The notes below the pieces were generated by a model. That model was not told where the DNA came from, ran no database searches, and saw only the letters and a program-made list of their open reading frames with translations. This document shows, in pieces, positions 1 to 11,974 of a DNA stretch of 64,000 nucleotides. Within the stretch, counting starts at the first letter, position 1; every line of letters begins with the position of its first letter. The position numbers and the translations under genes are program-made. Origin of the DNA: Tanytarsus gracilentus (taxonomy: Eukaryota > Arthropoda > Insecta > Diptera > Chironomidae); assembly GCA_038502055.1 (NCBI GenBank), contig JAXRKN010000045.1, positions 1,200,501-1,264,500 of the forward strand. Reading direction: 5' to 3'.

Positions 1-1264
1 AATTAATTCGAGAAGAGTTGAAACACATCGCTCTGCAGAGGGCTCAACTTTGATTGCACACCTTCCTATAGCACGCACTGCCTTACGCACAAAATCAACA
101 TCAACTTCGGTCGCGTACTCTTTCAATTCACTCAAAACTTGTGCGATATTACTCTGATTGGCCAATCGGATCATGATGTCGAGTTTTTCGAGCTTAACGT
201 AAATCGGATCGTTATACTTAACGAAGAAAACTTTCATCTCGTGCTTGAGAATATCGGGACGCTTTTGAACAATCAAGTTAATGTTGCGAAGTGCAACGTA
301 CTGAACTTCTGGCTCCGACGAGAGAAGAGTAACAAGTGGAGGTGCCAATTTCTTTGTGAGTGTTGCACAAAAATCGCTATCAGCCGAGAGAATCTCGAGT
401 AATTTCATTAGAACCTTGATAGCACTCAAAACTACAGCTGCATTCGCATGAGCTAAACGTGGTGTAATACGTTCGCATATTGATTGGGCTTCACGCTCAT
501 CTTTAGGAGTGTAGTTGGCGAGTGAATCTAGTATGAAAACTTGACCCCATTCTGTGCACTCATTGAGAGCAGTTAAAAGCTTGTTGATTGTTGCCGAATT
601 CAATTCGACCAAGGGACTGCCCGACGCAGACGATTCATTTATTTCGCTCAATGCAGCCACTGCATTAGCTACTACCATTGGATTTGAGTCGGAAAGTAAG
701 TCCTTTAAAAGGTCCAAAAATCCTTGCTCTTCAACCATTGAACTTGAGATGTCGTAAAGTTTAGCGACGCAAACAGCTGCCGTCTTTCGAACATATGGGT
801 CTTCATCTCTCAAACATTTTCTCAACGGCTCGCACAAATACTCGGTGATTTTATCAACGCGAATACAGCCCATTGTTCGAACAGCGAGTGCTCTTATCAG
901 TGGATTTGAGTCTTCGCAATCCTATAAATAAATATTAACTTTTCTAATAATCCATTTATTTCATGTAACAAAAATGTTTAATTACCTTAACAAAAGTGTT
1001 GACAGCCATAATAGCCATATCGGGTTGTGACTTTGCATAGTTCATCAAGTAGAGATAGACCAGCTTCTTCAATTCCAAATTGTCAGTTTGCATGCAATTG
1101 ACAACATCCGGAAACAGTGCCGAAACATCTTTACCAACGGTCATGCTAGCAATCACCTTCTTAACTGCCTCCTTTTTCTTCTCCTTCTTATCGCTGTTCA
1201 ACTCCGACTTTAATTCGAAAATTTCACCCTTCTTGGTGGTCGTAAAGTATTTTGAATCAGTCAT
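1..1264 (-). CDS. AP-1-2beta: AP-1/AP-2 complex subunit beta (beta-adaptin), 3' part outside window
   Basis: Large beta subunit of the clathrin adaptor complexes AP-1 and AP-2, which binds clathrin and sorts cargo at the trans-Golgi and plasma membrane; flies use a single beta-adaptin for both complexes. Exon 1 (1264-986) gives residues 1-93 beginning MTDSKYFTTTKKGEIFELK, nearly identical to animal beta-adaptins. A short intron separates it from exon 2 (921-1), which carries about 307 more residues of HEAT/armadillo-type trunk and runs off the window. About 400 of the roughly 900 residues expected are present; hinge and ear domains lie to the left. The ATG is the family start. A splice acceptor near 1294 just upstream suggests a 5'UTR intron. 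The reading frame is intact. Confidence is high for the family; AP-1 and AP-2 roles cannot be separated from sequence. Confidence 0.95.
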
Positions 1265-1294
1265 TCCGTGGCTGGGCTCGAATACGCGTAATCT

Positions 1295-2042
1295 AAAAGA
1301 AGAATTAATCGGAATTACATCGGCATTGTGAACATTAGTTGGTCTAATTTAACTGAATGGGCGCAATAGGAATCATTTTTATGATTATTATATGATATGT
1401 ATCTTTTCTGTTAGTTCCGACTGGATCTCAGTGTAAAAATCGATATTTTTTTTCCTCCCAATAAAGAGTCTATACAAAATTTCGTAATAAGGCGACTTGC
1501 GGTGACCACCGTACACAGCCACTATTTACTAATCCGCGAATGCATTTTCATTAATTCGCTTTCGTTGATTTAATTTTAGATTTCACGATTAATTTTGTTT
1601 TGTCTTCGTCATTCTCCACCCATCTTTTTTTCCAATTGATGTTTTTTGTGTGATTTTTACGCTAAACTATCGCATGCATTGTTAGTAATGACGTGAAGAA
1701 TATTACTTACATTACGAAATTTAACTGGATAAAGTTTAATAAATGCTTTTAATACACGAATAAATGGGAAAATTGTTGGAATGGTTTAGCGATAACACAA
1801 AAAATATTTTTCACTCGGGGTTCAATTGGATATTTTGTGACAGATTTCTATGAAGGGGAACGAAAGTGCGGAAAATTTAAATTTTTACACAACGATCTTT
1901 TTTTTACCAAAATAGTTTGTGAATTTTTATTCCGATTTTCTCCGCATAAAAAATTATCATTTTAAATAAGAATTATTTGCATTATATATTACGAACGTAT
2001 CCATTAATCAACGTAATTGTACTAATTAAAGCTCATACGAAA
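1295..2042. other. Intergenic region between beta-adaptin and the SUMO protease
   Basis: No convincing ORF. On the minus strand it should contain the 5'UTR exon and promoter of the beta-adaptin gene, because an acceptor-like TTTTAG lies just before its ATG. It also holds the 3'UTR of the SUMO protease gene near 2042. The DNA is AT-rich; no RNA gene or repeat was recognised. Confidence 0.4.
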
Positions 2043-4994
2043 TCAGTCTGAGAGTATACTAGAATCGTTATCACAAAGCTCGTTGATCTTCTTGTAGGCT
2101 TTTTCGGCCACACTTTCCTGAATGGCCTCTGAATTGTCTTCAACTTTCTTTGAGAGATTTTCACCGAGAGATGCATCGGAAATTTTATCTTCGACTGTGT
2201 CAGATGATTCATTCTTGATACCACTTTCATCGATTTTGCGCGCCAATGACTCTAATGCAGTGTTAATCTCTTTCTCCTCACAATCAGAAATTATTGTTAC
2301 TTCAGTTTGTTCAACTTTAACCTCACATGATTCCACAATATCAATCACCTCCTCTTCCATTGCGCTGCCTTTGCTATGTTCGAGTGTGTTTTGTTCGATT
2401 TGATCATTGGATGCCTCACTTAACAGCTCATTCTTAATCTCTTTCATGTCGATATCATTATCAATATTAGGGGTAATAATCGCTTCAATTGACTTTTCTC
2501 CATCAGCAACTTCGTCACTTAACACCAAAATTTTAATCTCTTTCATTTCCACATCATTGTCCCTCTTGGCAAGCTCTTCGCCACAATTTTCTTCCATCAA
2601 ATTATCTGGAATTTTTTCTGTTACTATTTTTCTGATTTCTTTTTCCTGAAGTTCATCTTGAGTGTCGATATTCATAAGGTTTTTTGTGCTTTGCGCTCTA
2701 AGACTATCGAACATTTGCTCGGCAGTCATCGCTCCATGATCATCAACGATTTTAGGAGAGCAGACATATTCAAGATCTGGTTCTGTTGATACTATATTAG
2801 CAACTCTATTACTATTCAAGCAATTGAAGTCATTATTGTTGTTAAACTCCTCATCATTGTTGTTACTTCCATTATTGTTTCCATTGTTGCTGCCATTTTC
2901 TTCTTTATTGTTGCCATCGTCTTCATTATCATTGCCATTTTCTTCCTCATTGATCACTGTATTATTAAGTTGCTCCGAAGGAAATCTCAATTCAGGAAGC
3001 TCTATCAACGGCATTTCCTGACTGAAACAATAATTTTCCATCTTTTGACGAACGATATCGACAATCTCTCTCCGTTTGCCAAGACGAACATCTTCAGGTT
3101 TAAACCAGTTTTTCTTAAAGAGTGGCAAGCGAAAGTCATTGAAGGGATCAGTCACGAAGAATCTCTCAAAGAATTCAATGATAAAGCATCCACAATCGAC
3201 GTTATTAGGTTGCAATGGACACTAAAAAATTGTTAGTTTAAAAAAAGAATAAGTTTGAATGTTAAAAATAAAAGTTACTTGGACGGAGCAGGCGGTAAGC
3301 TTTCCGAGCTCAAATTGATCCTTATAAAATCGCTCGTAGTGACTATTGAGAAATCCACGGATGTGCTTCATGGCGGTGGAACGTCGTGACGCGTTAGATT
3401 TAACTGAATCGAAAGTGAGAATGCACGACCATTTGAGTGGCGTTGGATTGTAGCTCGGATCATCGAGACGTCGTTGATTTCGTTTCACACAGTCTTCAGT
3501 TGGAGTATCGTCGGCATAGAGTAGGTTTTGTGTAAGCTTAGGAAAGCAGACAATGCTAAGGAACCAGTGATTGCTTTGAAACAACGGAAAGACCAAGAAT
3601 TCCTTATCGAAAATGTTAACCTTCAAGTCTAGCATTCCTTCGACACGCTCATAGCGCTTTTGGAGAGCTGTCTTGTTTGCATTTTCTTCACTATTCCAAC
3701 CAGGATAGTCGGACGATGTGGAGTAAATTGAGTAGAATGAAGATGGAAAGACATAAACCTTTTCGCGCATCTCGTCTGTGAACTTCTCATTATAAAAGTA
3801 GCTGAAGAAGAAATCAATGATGACATCACTGAGGTATTCAGCTTTGCCAAGACACAGGTAATCTTCCATCTTGAATGCAATTTCGTTATCAATTCCGTGA
3901 ATAAAAGGATAGCGAAACAACTCAATTGTCTTGTCGATGTGCTCGTAAGGATCAATTTTTGTTGTTATGGATTTTGCAGTAATTTCTTCGACACAACCAT
4001 TGTTTCCATTTGTTTTAAGCGAAAGTGCAATGGCCACTTCAAGTTCTCTCTCTTCCTTTGCGCTTACATCGTCATCGTTTATGAGAATGGTTTCAGATAT
4101 TTTTGCTTTCGCTCTGCGGCTTCGTAGTGTTCGCTTTGGAAGCAAACTGTTGTCGTCTTCTTTCAGGTCAGAATTCGTATCACAGAGATCAATTGTAATT
4201 GGAGGCGACTTTCGCTTTCTTGCTCTCTTCTGCTCAGGCTCTGCACTTATTTCATCCGGTTGAAATAGTTTCTTCTTCTTGCGACTTGCTCGAGAACTTC
4301 CAAGCTGAATGTCCTCGTTAGCATTATTATTATCTGTCTCGAGCTTTTTTTCATGATATGGCGTAACAGATCTAGAAGTAATACTAGTTTTAGTTAGTTA
4401 TTTGTGAAATTTCATGGGCGGCTTACGAGAAGAAATTTTGCAGGTAGGAACATGTGTCTTCTAGCAGATCTTTGAAGCGGATTTCAACAAAGGGAGTGGG
4501 ATTTCCAATGATTGTAAAATTATGATCTAAAAATATAATAAAAACGCTAAAAAGATCCAGTTTACAATTGCACAATTAAAACATACCAAACTGCTCTAGG
4601 TAATCATTAATTCGGTGGATGGTTGGCGGTTTGAGAAAAATCTCAACCACATTCCTTTCATAATTTTGTTTCATCTTGTGAATATCATCGAGTCTAATTA
4701 TGATGTCAATGTCCACGGTACTCTTCTGTTGAAGTCGCATGATACGCATTGAATTGTATACTATAAGCTAATTGAAAATAGTTTATAATTGAGTTTTAGA
4801 GGCCTTTTTTGACAACTTACAAGCCCATTCTCGATTGCAAACAGCGATCCAACGAAAAAAGTAACTGGGATCTCTGAGCTTGGCTTAGTTCGCTCTTCAA
4901 TAAAAAAAAATATACGATAAATTTGCAATTTTTTAAAGAAAACTGAATCAATTTCATGCTCACCTAAGCTCTTTAAGGCTTGCTCTATCGACAT
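2043..4994 (-). CDS. SENP6/7-type SUMO-specific cysteine protease (Ulp1 family, C48)
   Basis: Predicted nuclear desumoylating protease. Six exons can be joined in frame: 4994-4964, 4894-4821, 4767-4587, 4526-4427, 4371-3279 and 3221-2043, giving 885 residues. The peptidase core shows the expected order: the catalytic His in NHWFLSIVCFPK, the Asp in LTFDSV, and the nucleophile Cys in the NVDCGC stretch just after the last intron. The segment before the His/Asp region contains a basic linker, and the family is typified by a split catalytic domain (SENP6/7; fly veloren). The N terminus reads like a PH-like or SUMO-binding region but I cannot name it. The last ~250 residues are acidic with Asn/Glu/Asp-rich low complexity (about 2820-2960). 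The gene is head-to-head with the DEAD-box helicase gene. It is shorter than fly veloren, so orthology is likely rather than certain. Confidence 0.85.
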
Positions 4995-5388
4995 CTTCAA
5001 AATTATCAAATTTCAGAGCTTAAAACTCTACAACTAACTGAATTTAAGGCGGAAAATGTTTTCTCTAATGTTTTGTTATTCTTTTTTTCGCTCGTTTTTT
5101 TTTCACAAGTTTGAATGTGTTTTAATTGCGAGAAAAGGAGGCAGAAATTAGTTTTGCAATTAGTTGATTTTATGTGACTACATAAAGTGTTGACTAATTA
5201 TCATTTCTTTTCTGAAAAGTTTAAATAGTTTTTATTACATTATTTTCATCAAAACTTAGCTGATTTAAGCTTTAAAATAATTTTTGCCGAAAACTACAAA
5301 AATGAACCACTTACGCGAGGGGCTAGAAATTAGGAAAATTATATCGTGTAAATAAATCGCACGTGCAGCCGAATAAAATTTTTATTCT
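4995..5388. promoter_or_regulatory. Divergent promoter region, SUMO protease / DDX27
   Basis: These 394 bp separate the ATG of the minus-strand SUMO protease from that of the plus-strand helicase, so both promoters and 5'UTRs must lie here or overlap the genes. No clear TATA box or named operator was recognised. Confidence 0.5.
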
Positions 5389-8126
5389 ATGGTAATTAAA
5401 GCAGAAATGGACATCATTGGAACAATTGAGGAAGATGAGCAGGTTGATAATCTATCCGATGACTCGGATGTGGAAGTAGAGGTGAGATATTAGTGTCAAA
5501 AAAGATAAAATTTTAACTGGAAAGTATTTTCAGTATCAACCGACTAAACAAAAAAGTCAGAAAAAACAATACTTTGAAAATGGCTTTAAATTCGTGTCAA
5601 CCGTGTCTGATTACAATAAGGATACGTGGGATGATCTTATGAAGTATGTTAAGAAACGTACACGAGGAAAGACAGAAGATAAAATTGCCAAAGTTATTTC
5701 GGCGAGAGACAAAAATGATATGGAAGCTAGCGATGGCGGAAGTGATGATGAAAAAGAGGATGAAATTGCACTATCCGATGATGAATTGAAGCACGATGAC
5801 ATCAAAACCAAGAAGAAAAAGGGCAAAAAGAAGAAAGCAATACTTGAGGATCCAGAGGGTGAAAAAATTGAATTTTCTGAAGTTGTCGAGACTTCCGGCG
5901 ATGTCAATACATTTTATCAAATGAACTTGTCTCGACCCCTCATGAAAGCTATAGGAGTGCTTGGATTCACGCATCCAACACCAATTCAATCGATGACAAT
6001 TCCTATTGCTCTTCTTGCCCGCGATGTTTGTGGATGTGCTGCAACAGGAACGGGAAAAACAGCCGCTTATATGCTTCCGACACTTGAAAGATTGCTCTAT
6101 AAGCCTATGACAGCTGAGGCAGTTACAAGAGTTTTAGTTTTGGTTCCAACAAGAGAACTCGGTGTTCAAGGTATCATTTCACTCTCAATTTTTAATTCCT
6201 AGTTATCCTCGTGTTTGTCGCTATAGTTATAAAAAAATTAATCAAATTTTTCTTTCAAGTTTATCAAGTTACGAAGCAACTGGCTCAATTCTCTAATATC
6301 ACAATTGGATTAGCCATTGGTGGTCTGGACGTAAAGGCGCAGGAGAGTGTTCTTCGCACAAATCCTGACGTGGTTATTGCCAGCCCCGGACGTCTAATTG
6401 ATCACATCAAAAACACTCCAAGTTTTACGCTAGATTCCATCGAGGTAGGTTTCTTAGAGTTATAACAATATTACTGAAAATTATTTTGATGACTAATCCT
6501 TGCGCTCTGAAATGTGTATACAGATTTTTTTGTAAAAAGAAATTATCTGACATGTTCGTGAGTGAAAAACTTTAACGTGGAAACTTTTCTACAAATCTGA
6601 AAATTAAACTAGTTCAATTTTTAAATTTAAAAGAATTTTAGAAAATTAATAAATCTTACTTTTTAAGGTTCTCATTTTGGATGAAGCTGATCGTATGCTT
6701 GACGAATATTTCGCGGAACAAATGAAGGAAATCATAGGAAGTTGTGCACGCACTCGTCAAACTATGCTTTTCTCAGCCACGATGACAGAACAAGTGAAGG
6801 CTCTCGCCGCCGTCTCGCTGAATAATCCAGTTAAAGTTTTCGTTAATAACAATCAAACAGTTGCATTTAATCTTCGCCAAGAGTTTATAAGAATTCGTGA
6901 GGAAAAGGAGGGTGATCGAGAGCCCATTTTGGCAGCCCTCATTTGTCGTACCTTCCACGATCATGTAATGGTTTTTGTACAGACAAAAAAGACCGCCCAT
7001 CGATTGCGAATCATCCTTGGATTGTTGGGCATTAAAGTCGGAGAGCTTCATGGCGATTTGAGTCAAGCACAACGTCTAGAGTCTCTCAAAATGTTTAAAG
7101 ACGAGCAAATTGACGTGTTAATAGCAACAGGTGAGTAAAAATTTGCTCATTAATTTAAATGATGTTAATAATTCCTTTTTAGACGTTGCCGCGAGAGGTT
7201 TAGATATTTCTGGTGTTAAGACAGTCATCAATTTTATCATGCCGGTTACACTTGAGCACTATATCCATCGTGTTGGAAGAACGGCACGTGCTGGTAGAGC
7301 TGGAATATCAGTTTCATTGGCTGGCGAACAGGAGAGAAAAATCGTCAAGGATATCATCAAAAATGCAGTCAATCCCGTCAAGAATCGCATTATTCCGCCG
7401 GAAATAATTGAAAAATATCGCAAGAAACTCCTCATTTTGGAACCGGAAATCGTTAAAGTTTACGATGAAGAGAAAACGGAAAAAATGTTGGCTCAAACTG
7501 AAAATCAACTCAATAAAACAGAGAAGAAGCTTCAAGATAAGAGGGAAGACAAACAATCAAGACAGTGGTTCCAAACCCATAGGCAACGAATGGAGGAAAA
7601 AGAACGTCTTACGATCAGACCAAAAGATCCGTCGGCCGTTAAGGATAAGAAAAAGAAAAGAAAACGAGGATCGGACAATGAGAGTGATCTCGAGGACTAT
7701 ATTTTCCATAAAAAGCAGGCACCTGATAACAAAAAGAAAAAACCTGAAAAAGAAAAGTCGTCAAGAGCTCAAGCTCGAGAGCGAGCGCTTAAAGATTTGG
7801 AAGCTGCCTCGCTTACACGTGCTAAAATGATGAAATCAACAACTAAACTAAGGAAACTTCGCACAATCGAGGATGTATCTGGTACTAAAAAAGCTGCTCC
7901 TCCCAAGCCCAAGAGGGGTGGATCGAAATTCTCTATTGACATGGACACGAGCAGCAAAGGCGTTAAGAAATTACGTTACGAAGCGAATAAGAGTAAGAAG
8001 AATGTTGGAAAGAAGCAAGGACCCGTTAAGACTAGCCAGGAGAAAATGCGCAATCGTAAAGGTCTCAATAAGCAGAATAAGGGAAAATTTTTCGGTGGGC
8101 CAAAGGAAAAAAAGAAGAGAAACTAA
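5389..8126 (+). CDS. DDX27: DEAD-box ATP-dependent RNA helicase DDX27 (fly Rs1)
   Basis: Nucleolar RNA helicase of large-subunit ribosome biogenesis. Five exons (5389-5481, 5534-6170, 6260-6444, 6668-7130, 7183-8126) give 773 residues in one frame. After an acidic/basic N-terminal tail come the Q motif GFTHPTPIQ (about residue 172), motif I AATGTGKT (about 203), Ia PTRELGVQ, Ib ASPGR, motif II DEADRML (about 310), motif III SAT, motif V ARGLDI and motif VI HRVGRTARAGR (about 490). The C-terminal third is Lys/Arg-rich and coiled-coil-like, with a very basic end, as in DDX27/Drs1. A second in-frame ATG at 5407 is an alternative start. All catalytic motifs are intact. Introns are 50-90 bp except the 223-bp intron before the DEAD box. 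Confidence 0.95.
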
Positions 8127-8341
8127 AAGAGCTGAAATGAAAAGTGAATTAATATTTTTTAAATGTTAAATCATGAATACATATTTTTTATTTGAAAAAC
8201 CCATAAGATTTTTTTGATATTTTTTAACTCAAGCTTGTGTAAATACAAATGGAAGAAATGTTAGTGATATCTGAAGAAGGGTAAACATGTGGTTAGATAA
8301 ATTTAAAAAATGCATAATTTGTAACTGCGTTGCATATCTCT

Positions 8342-9810
8342 TTATCTACGTTCACGGGATTCCGATCGATCGGAGCGTCTCTCTTCGCTTCTTGATCTCG
8401 AACGACGGCTTCGCTTTGGACTTGATCGTCTTGGACTACGTGATCTGTCTTTTGATCTCGATCTAGACGTTGGAAAAATTAAAAGATAAAGGTGCACTAA
8501 AATAGCTGTAGATATTTTCAAGAAGGCAGTAGAAGCGTAGTAGAAAAGTGTGGTTGGTGATTTGTAGCTGAGGTAATTTTTTTAAATTGATGATAATTGT
8601 TGAAGGTAGTTTTTGTGGAGCTTTTGAAGACTACGACGAATAAACGGACACAGGAGAATGTTTGCGGTTGACATAATTTGAAGAGAGGACACACAAGTAG
8701 CGTTTTTTTTTTGGTGAATGATGATGATAGAATTTTCGAATATAATTTTTTTTGACTGTTATATTATTTTAGTGATTTTAGAGTTAAATTTTATGATGGA
8801 AGCGATTAACAAGAGATGATTGTGTGACAACCGCACGACGTACAAAGTGGTGAAAGAGACGAGCAAGGAAGAGTAGTGGTTGGTGATTGTGGTGACATGG
8901 TCGATTCTTGTGCAATCAATTTGATGGTCTTAAGTTGATATATTTGAGAAGAAAACTTTAGAGATTTGAGAACGCTGTCATGATGATTCTCACTTGGTCG
9001 TAGACGAACTATTGTGATTCGGAAGTTGTAGCCGAGGTTTTATCGCATTTACTCGTATGGAAATATTTTCAAGTGAGTTCACATGTCGAGAGCTTTTCAA
9101 GTTGGAAAAAGGGATGATTGTTGCACAGAATTGAGAGAGAAACAGCGAAAGTTGTGTAAAATTGAAGAGAGAAGCGATGTGATGTGATGGAGTAGTTGTT
9201 GTATCCTGCAAAAATTGTCACGGTATTTGCAATAGTATATTTCATTAAAAAGGATTCTCATAATTATGATAAATTTCGTGTTCAACATAAATTACGTTTT
9301 TTCTGAATATGCAACAACATAAGACCACCAAAAATATATCTAAATATTCATCAAATGCACATATTATCAGAGACAATGTTTAGTTATAAAATCTACGGAA
9401 ACTTTTTTTCTTCAATTCATTTTTTTTTTGATATGTGAAAATAGTGTTAGTATAAAACAAGAGAGAAAAAGAAAAGTTAATTCAAACCTATAGCTACGCC
9501 TCTCCCTATCTCTGCCGCCACCTCCTCGACGATCGCCATCACGTCTATTTCGTGTTCGCCCACTCGACATTTCAACACGAATTCTTGATCCACATTGTCG
9601 TGATCCATCCAGATTTCTTACCGCATCTTCGGCATCTCTATTGTCTTCGTACTCGACAAAAGCAAATCCTGGTGGATTTCTAGCAACCCAAACATTTTTT
9701 AATGGGCCATATTTACTGAAAATATCTTCAATTTGATGCTTCGTAGCTCTTTGATCTAAATTACCAACGTAAACTTTACATTTTAGGTCCCATTCGCGAT
9801 ATCGTGGCAT
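8342..9810 (-). CDS. Rbp1: SR-family splicing factor Rbp1 (SRSF3/SRSF7-like)
   Basis: Small SR protein that binds exonic enhancers and regulates splicing. Exon 1 (9810-9488) encodes an N-terminal RRM starting MPRYREWDLKCKVYVGNL, with RNP2 KVYVGNL and RNP1 GFAFVEYED, followed by a Gly/Arg linker. Exon 2 (8462-8342) encodes the RS domain ending SESRERR. Splicing joins ...SYR to SRSKDR in frame, giving 147 residues. The 1-kb intron (9487-8463) is large for this region and may hold alternative terminal exons, as in fly Rbp1; I saw none with confidence. An acceptor (GTTTGCAG) five bases before the ATG shows a 5'UTR intron. The sequence upstream from that acceptor is the copy A repeat, so the promoter is probably inside copy A. 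Confidence 0.93.
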
Positions 9811-9812
9811 TG

Positions 9813-10846
9813 TTCTGCAAACAAAGAGTTATTTTTAAGTTTTATTTAGTCTTTTTGTTCCAAAAAATATGTCATTAAGTGAAAAAAAGATATATGAATT
9901 TTTAATGGTTCAATTATGTTGGTGGGTGGGTGTTCATTTTCAAGGTTGTTTTAATATTTCATTTTTAGTATAGAAATCGATTTAAATTTCCCACCACTTT
10001 ATGTTTTTATTCAATTCAAGCACGTAAATAATTCATTGACCTACTTTAAATTTTTATTAACTCCTTCGAAGCCTTTAAAATTAACTTTTAATCTACGACG
10101 AAAATTGAACACAATTTTTTTGGGAGCTCTCTCTGTAATTTTTTGATTTTTAAAATAATTTTAGACGTTATAAAAAAATAGATACTTCAAAAATTATTTT
10201 ATCTGAAAATTTAATTTTTTTTATTATTAGCTCAATTTTAACATACAAAGGATGCAAATAACGTCACTAAAAATGTCTTTTTCATCACACAATACACACA
10301 CACACATGTGTTTTAGAATATTAAAGCTTCATTAAGGAATCTAAAAAAAATATTATTCAAATGGATCTGAATCTGCGTCTAATTTCTTCAAGTAATTTTC
10401 GATTTCGGTCCTCATTTTCTCATTGCTTTTCAATTCAATTGTTGACATTTCCTACAAATATAAAAAAATAATAAAATGAAAATAAGTAAAATTAACTTTT
10501 TTACAATATTTGTCATTGGACTAGTTCTTTTATCGCGAAGAAACCATGCTGATATTGCAGATCTCTCGTAGCTAAAACCATCTTCACAAAGCACGGGATC
10601 TGTCATAATTTCGGAGGTTATGGGGCAAATCCAATCGCTTGGAATTTCTTTTTCATTAATATGAAGATTAAGCAAAAGAGATTTAAGACCGTTAGATAAG
10701 TGCGAGTCTAATGTGTAGCTTCCAGTTAAATCCCATATATGTATCTCTTTGTCGTTGGATCCTGAAGCCACTATCGTTGAATCTATGTTTATAGCGATAT
10801 TATTAACATAACGAGAGTGTTCGTCTAGTGTTTTTAAACAATTTCC
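9813..10846. repeat. Copy A of a ~1-kb direct repeat
   Basis: From the TTCTGCAAACAAAG string at the Rbp1 5' acceptor to the CAATTTCC junction, this block repeats at 19,005-20,133 in the same orientation. It covers Rbp1 upstream sequence, a CA microsatellite near 10,295 and the 3' end of the WD40/U-box gene. The copies are nearly identical except for small indels and an A/T-tract expansion in copy B. Right of 10,846 the sequence switches abruptly to an unrelated zinc-finger gene. Confidence 0.9.
10353..10846 (-). pseudogene. Truncated 3' copy of the WD40/U-box gene
   Basis: This fragment repeats the last two exons of the gene at 19,640-23,783: part of the last WD40 repeat, the whole U-box (SDWICPITSEIMTDPVLC) and the short terminal exon ending DSDPFE. 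It is cut at 10,846, inside exon 6, where zinc-finger sequence begins. The three base differences I noted in the shared coding part look synonymous, so the copy is young. No start codon, promoter or upstream exons remain, so it should be non-functional unless transcription reads in from the inserted block. Confidence 0.85.
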
Positions 10847-11559
10847 AATGTCCCAAGTGCGGTAAATCGGTGTGTAAGTTGTCCGTCCACATGAGGATTC
10901 ACTTCACGGATGAGGAAAAGCGGGAAGCTGGCTTTGTGTGCGCAAAATGTGGAAAGATCTTTGCCGATAAAACAGGTACAATGAGACATGAGAGAGGCTG
11001 CTGAAATCTCGCTACGTGCGACGTGTGTGCTGCAAAAGTGATGAACTTGGAATTGCACAAACTTACCATGCATGGGCAAAACCGTGATAAGTGCTCCTAC
11101 CAAACATCTTCAAAAAATGCAATTCTCGGACATGAGACAAGGTAAGAAAAAAACTTAAATTATCAAAAAAAAGTTAAAATACTCAATTTTAATTTTAGTG
11201 TACGCCGACACTTGCTTTTTTGCTTGACATGTGGACGTCAATTCATCAACGATGCAAACAGAGCCATCCACGTCAAGCTCGCTCATGGTAGCTCAACGCC
11301 AGACGAGATTCAGGAGCTGTTGGATATTGTCGCTCCTCACGTGCCTAATGTTGGAATCGATATTGTTGAGTTTGCTGGTGGGGAAGAGCCCGTGGTGACA
11401 GCTCCGGCCGACATTGGGGAAACTTCGACCCCATGAGCACCGCCGACGGAGGAAAGAAAGCAACCAACATGTGAGCGTTGTGGCGTCACATTCAACTCGC
11501 ATAGACTCCTCAAGATGCATGTCAGATTCGATCCAGATTGTGACGAGAAAGATGACTGA
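10847..11559 (+). pseudogene. C2H2 zinc-finger gene fragment with two in-frame TGA stops
   Basis: One frame encodes successive C2H2 fingers: CPKCGKS...H..H, CAKCGKIF...H, CDVCAAKV...H, CLTCGRQF...H and a final CERCGVTF...H. A consistent short intron lies at about 11,142-11,198 (GTAAGA..TTTTAG). The frame is interrupted by TGA at 11,002-11,004 and 11,434-11,436, and ends at TGA 11,557-11,559; an AATAAA lies near 11,631. The 5' end is lost at the copy A junction. Retention of a splice-competent intron means it is a genomic fragment, not a retrocopy. I cannot name the parent gene. Confidence 0.75.
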
Positions 11560-11797
11560 GGCAGCAAAAATATTTCTGGGCGATTGAATGGAGGGCAACC
11601 GTCGTACTTTTTCTTGTAAACTAAAAAAAGTAATAAAACTGAATTAATCTAAAATAATCGCTTAAAACTATTTTTATTTTACACGGAAAATTAATTTAAT
11701 TGGTTGACTCGTTTAGCCGTTTTTGAAATATTTGGAGGATCAGGAACCACAACATCGGAACCTAAAAATTATGTTTTAATTAACTTGAGTATTTTAT

Positions 11798-11974
11798 TTA
11801 CTTATTTTTTTTTTGTTCTTTTCTCTTAATCGCTTCAGCTATAGGATAGAGTAAAAATCCATTCATGTAGGTTCGTCTTACAAATTCCCATCCAAATTCA
11901 GTTCCTCCAAAGAAATAAAAATTCGATTGCAGGTATGAGAACGTATCCACCTCAGGAACAATTTTCTCCACAAA
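11798..11974 (-). CDS. Possible exon of unknown protein inside the inserted block
   Basis: From an acceptor-like TTTAG at 11,975, the minus strand is open for about 58 codons, reading FVEKIVPEVDTFSYLQSNF onward to a Lys-rich end and TAA. The composition looks coding, with many aromatics and no simple repeats. A second short open stretch at about 11,764-11,700 (DVVVPDPPNISKT...) follows on the same strand, but the phases do not join cleanly. I do not recognise the family. It could be the 3' end of a decayed mobile-element gene or chance. Confidence 0.25.
   Translation of the reverse strand, partial: FVEKIVPEVDTFSYLQSNFYFFGGTEFGWEFVRRTYMNGFLLYPIAEAIKRKEQKKNK

Noticed and set aside
10834..11103. 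89-codon ORF antisense to the zinc-finger fragment
   Set aside because: It overlaps the Cys/His-patterned frame on the plus strand, which is clearly the real one.
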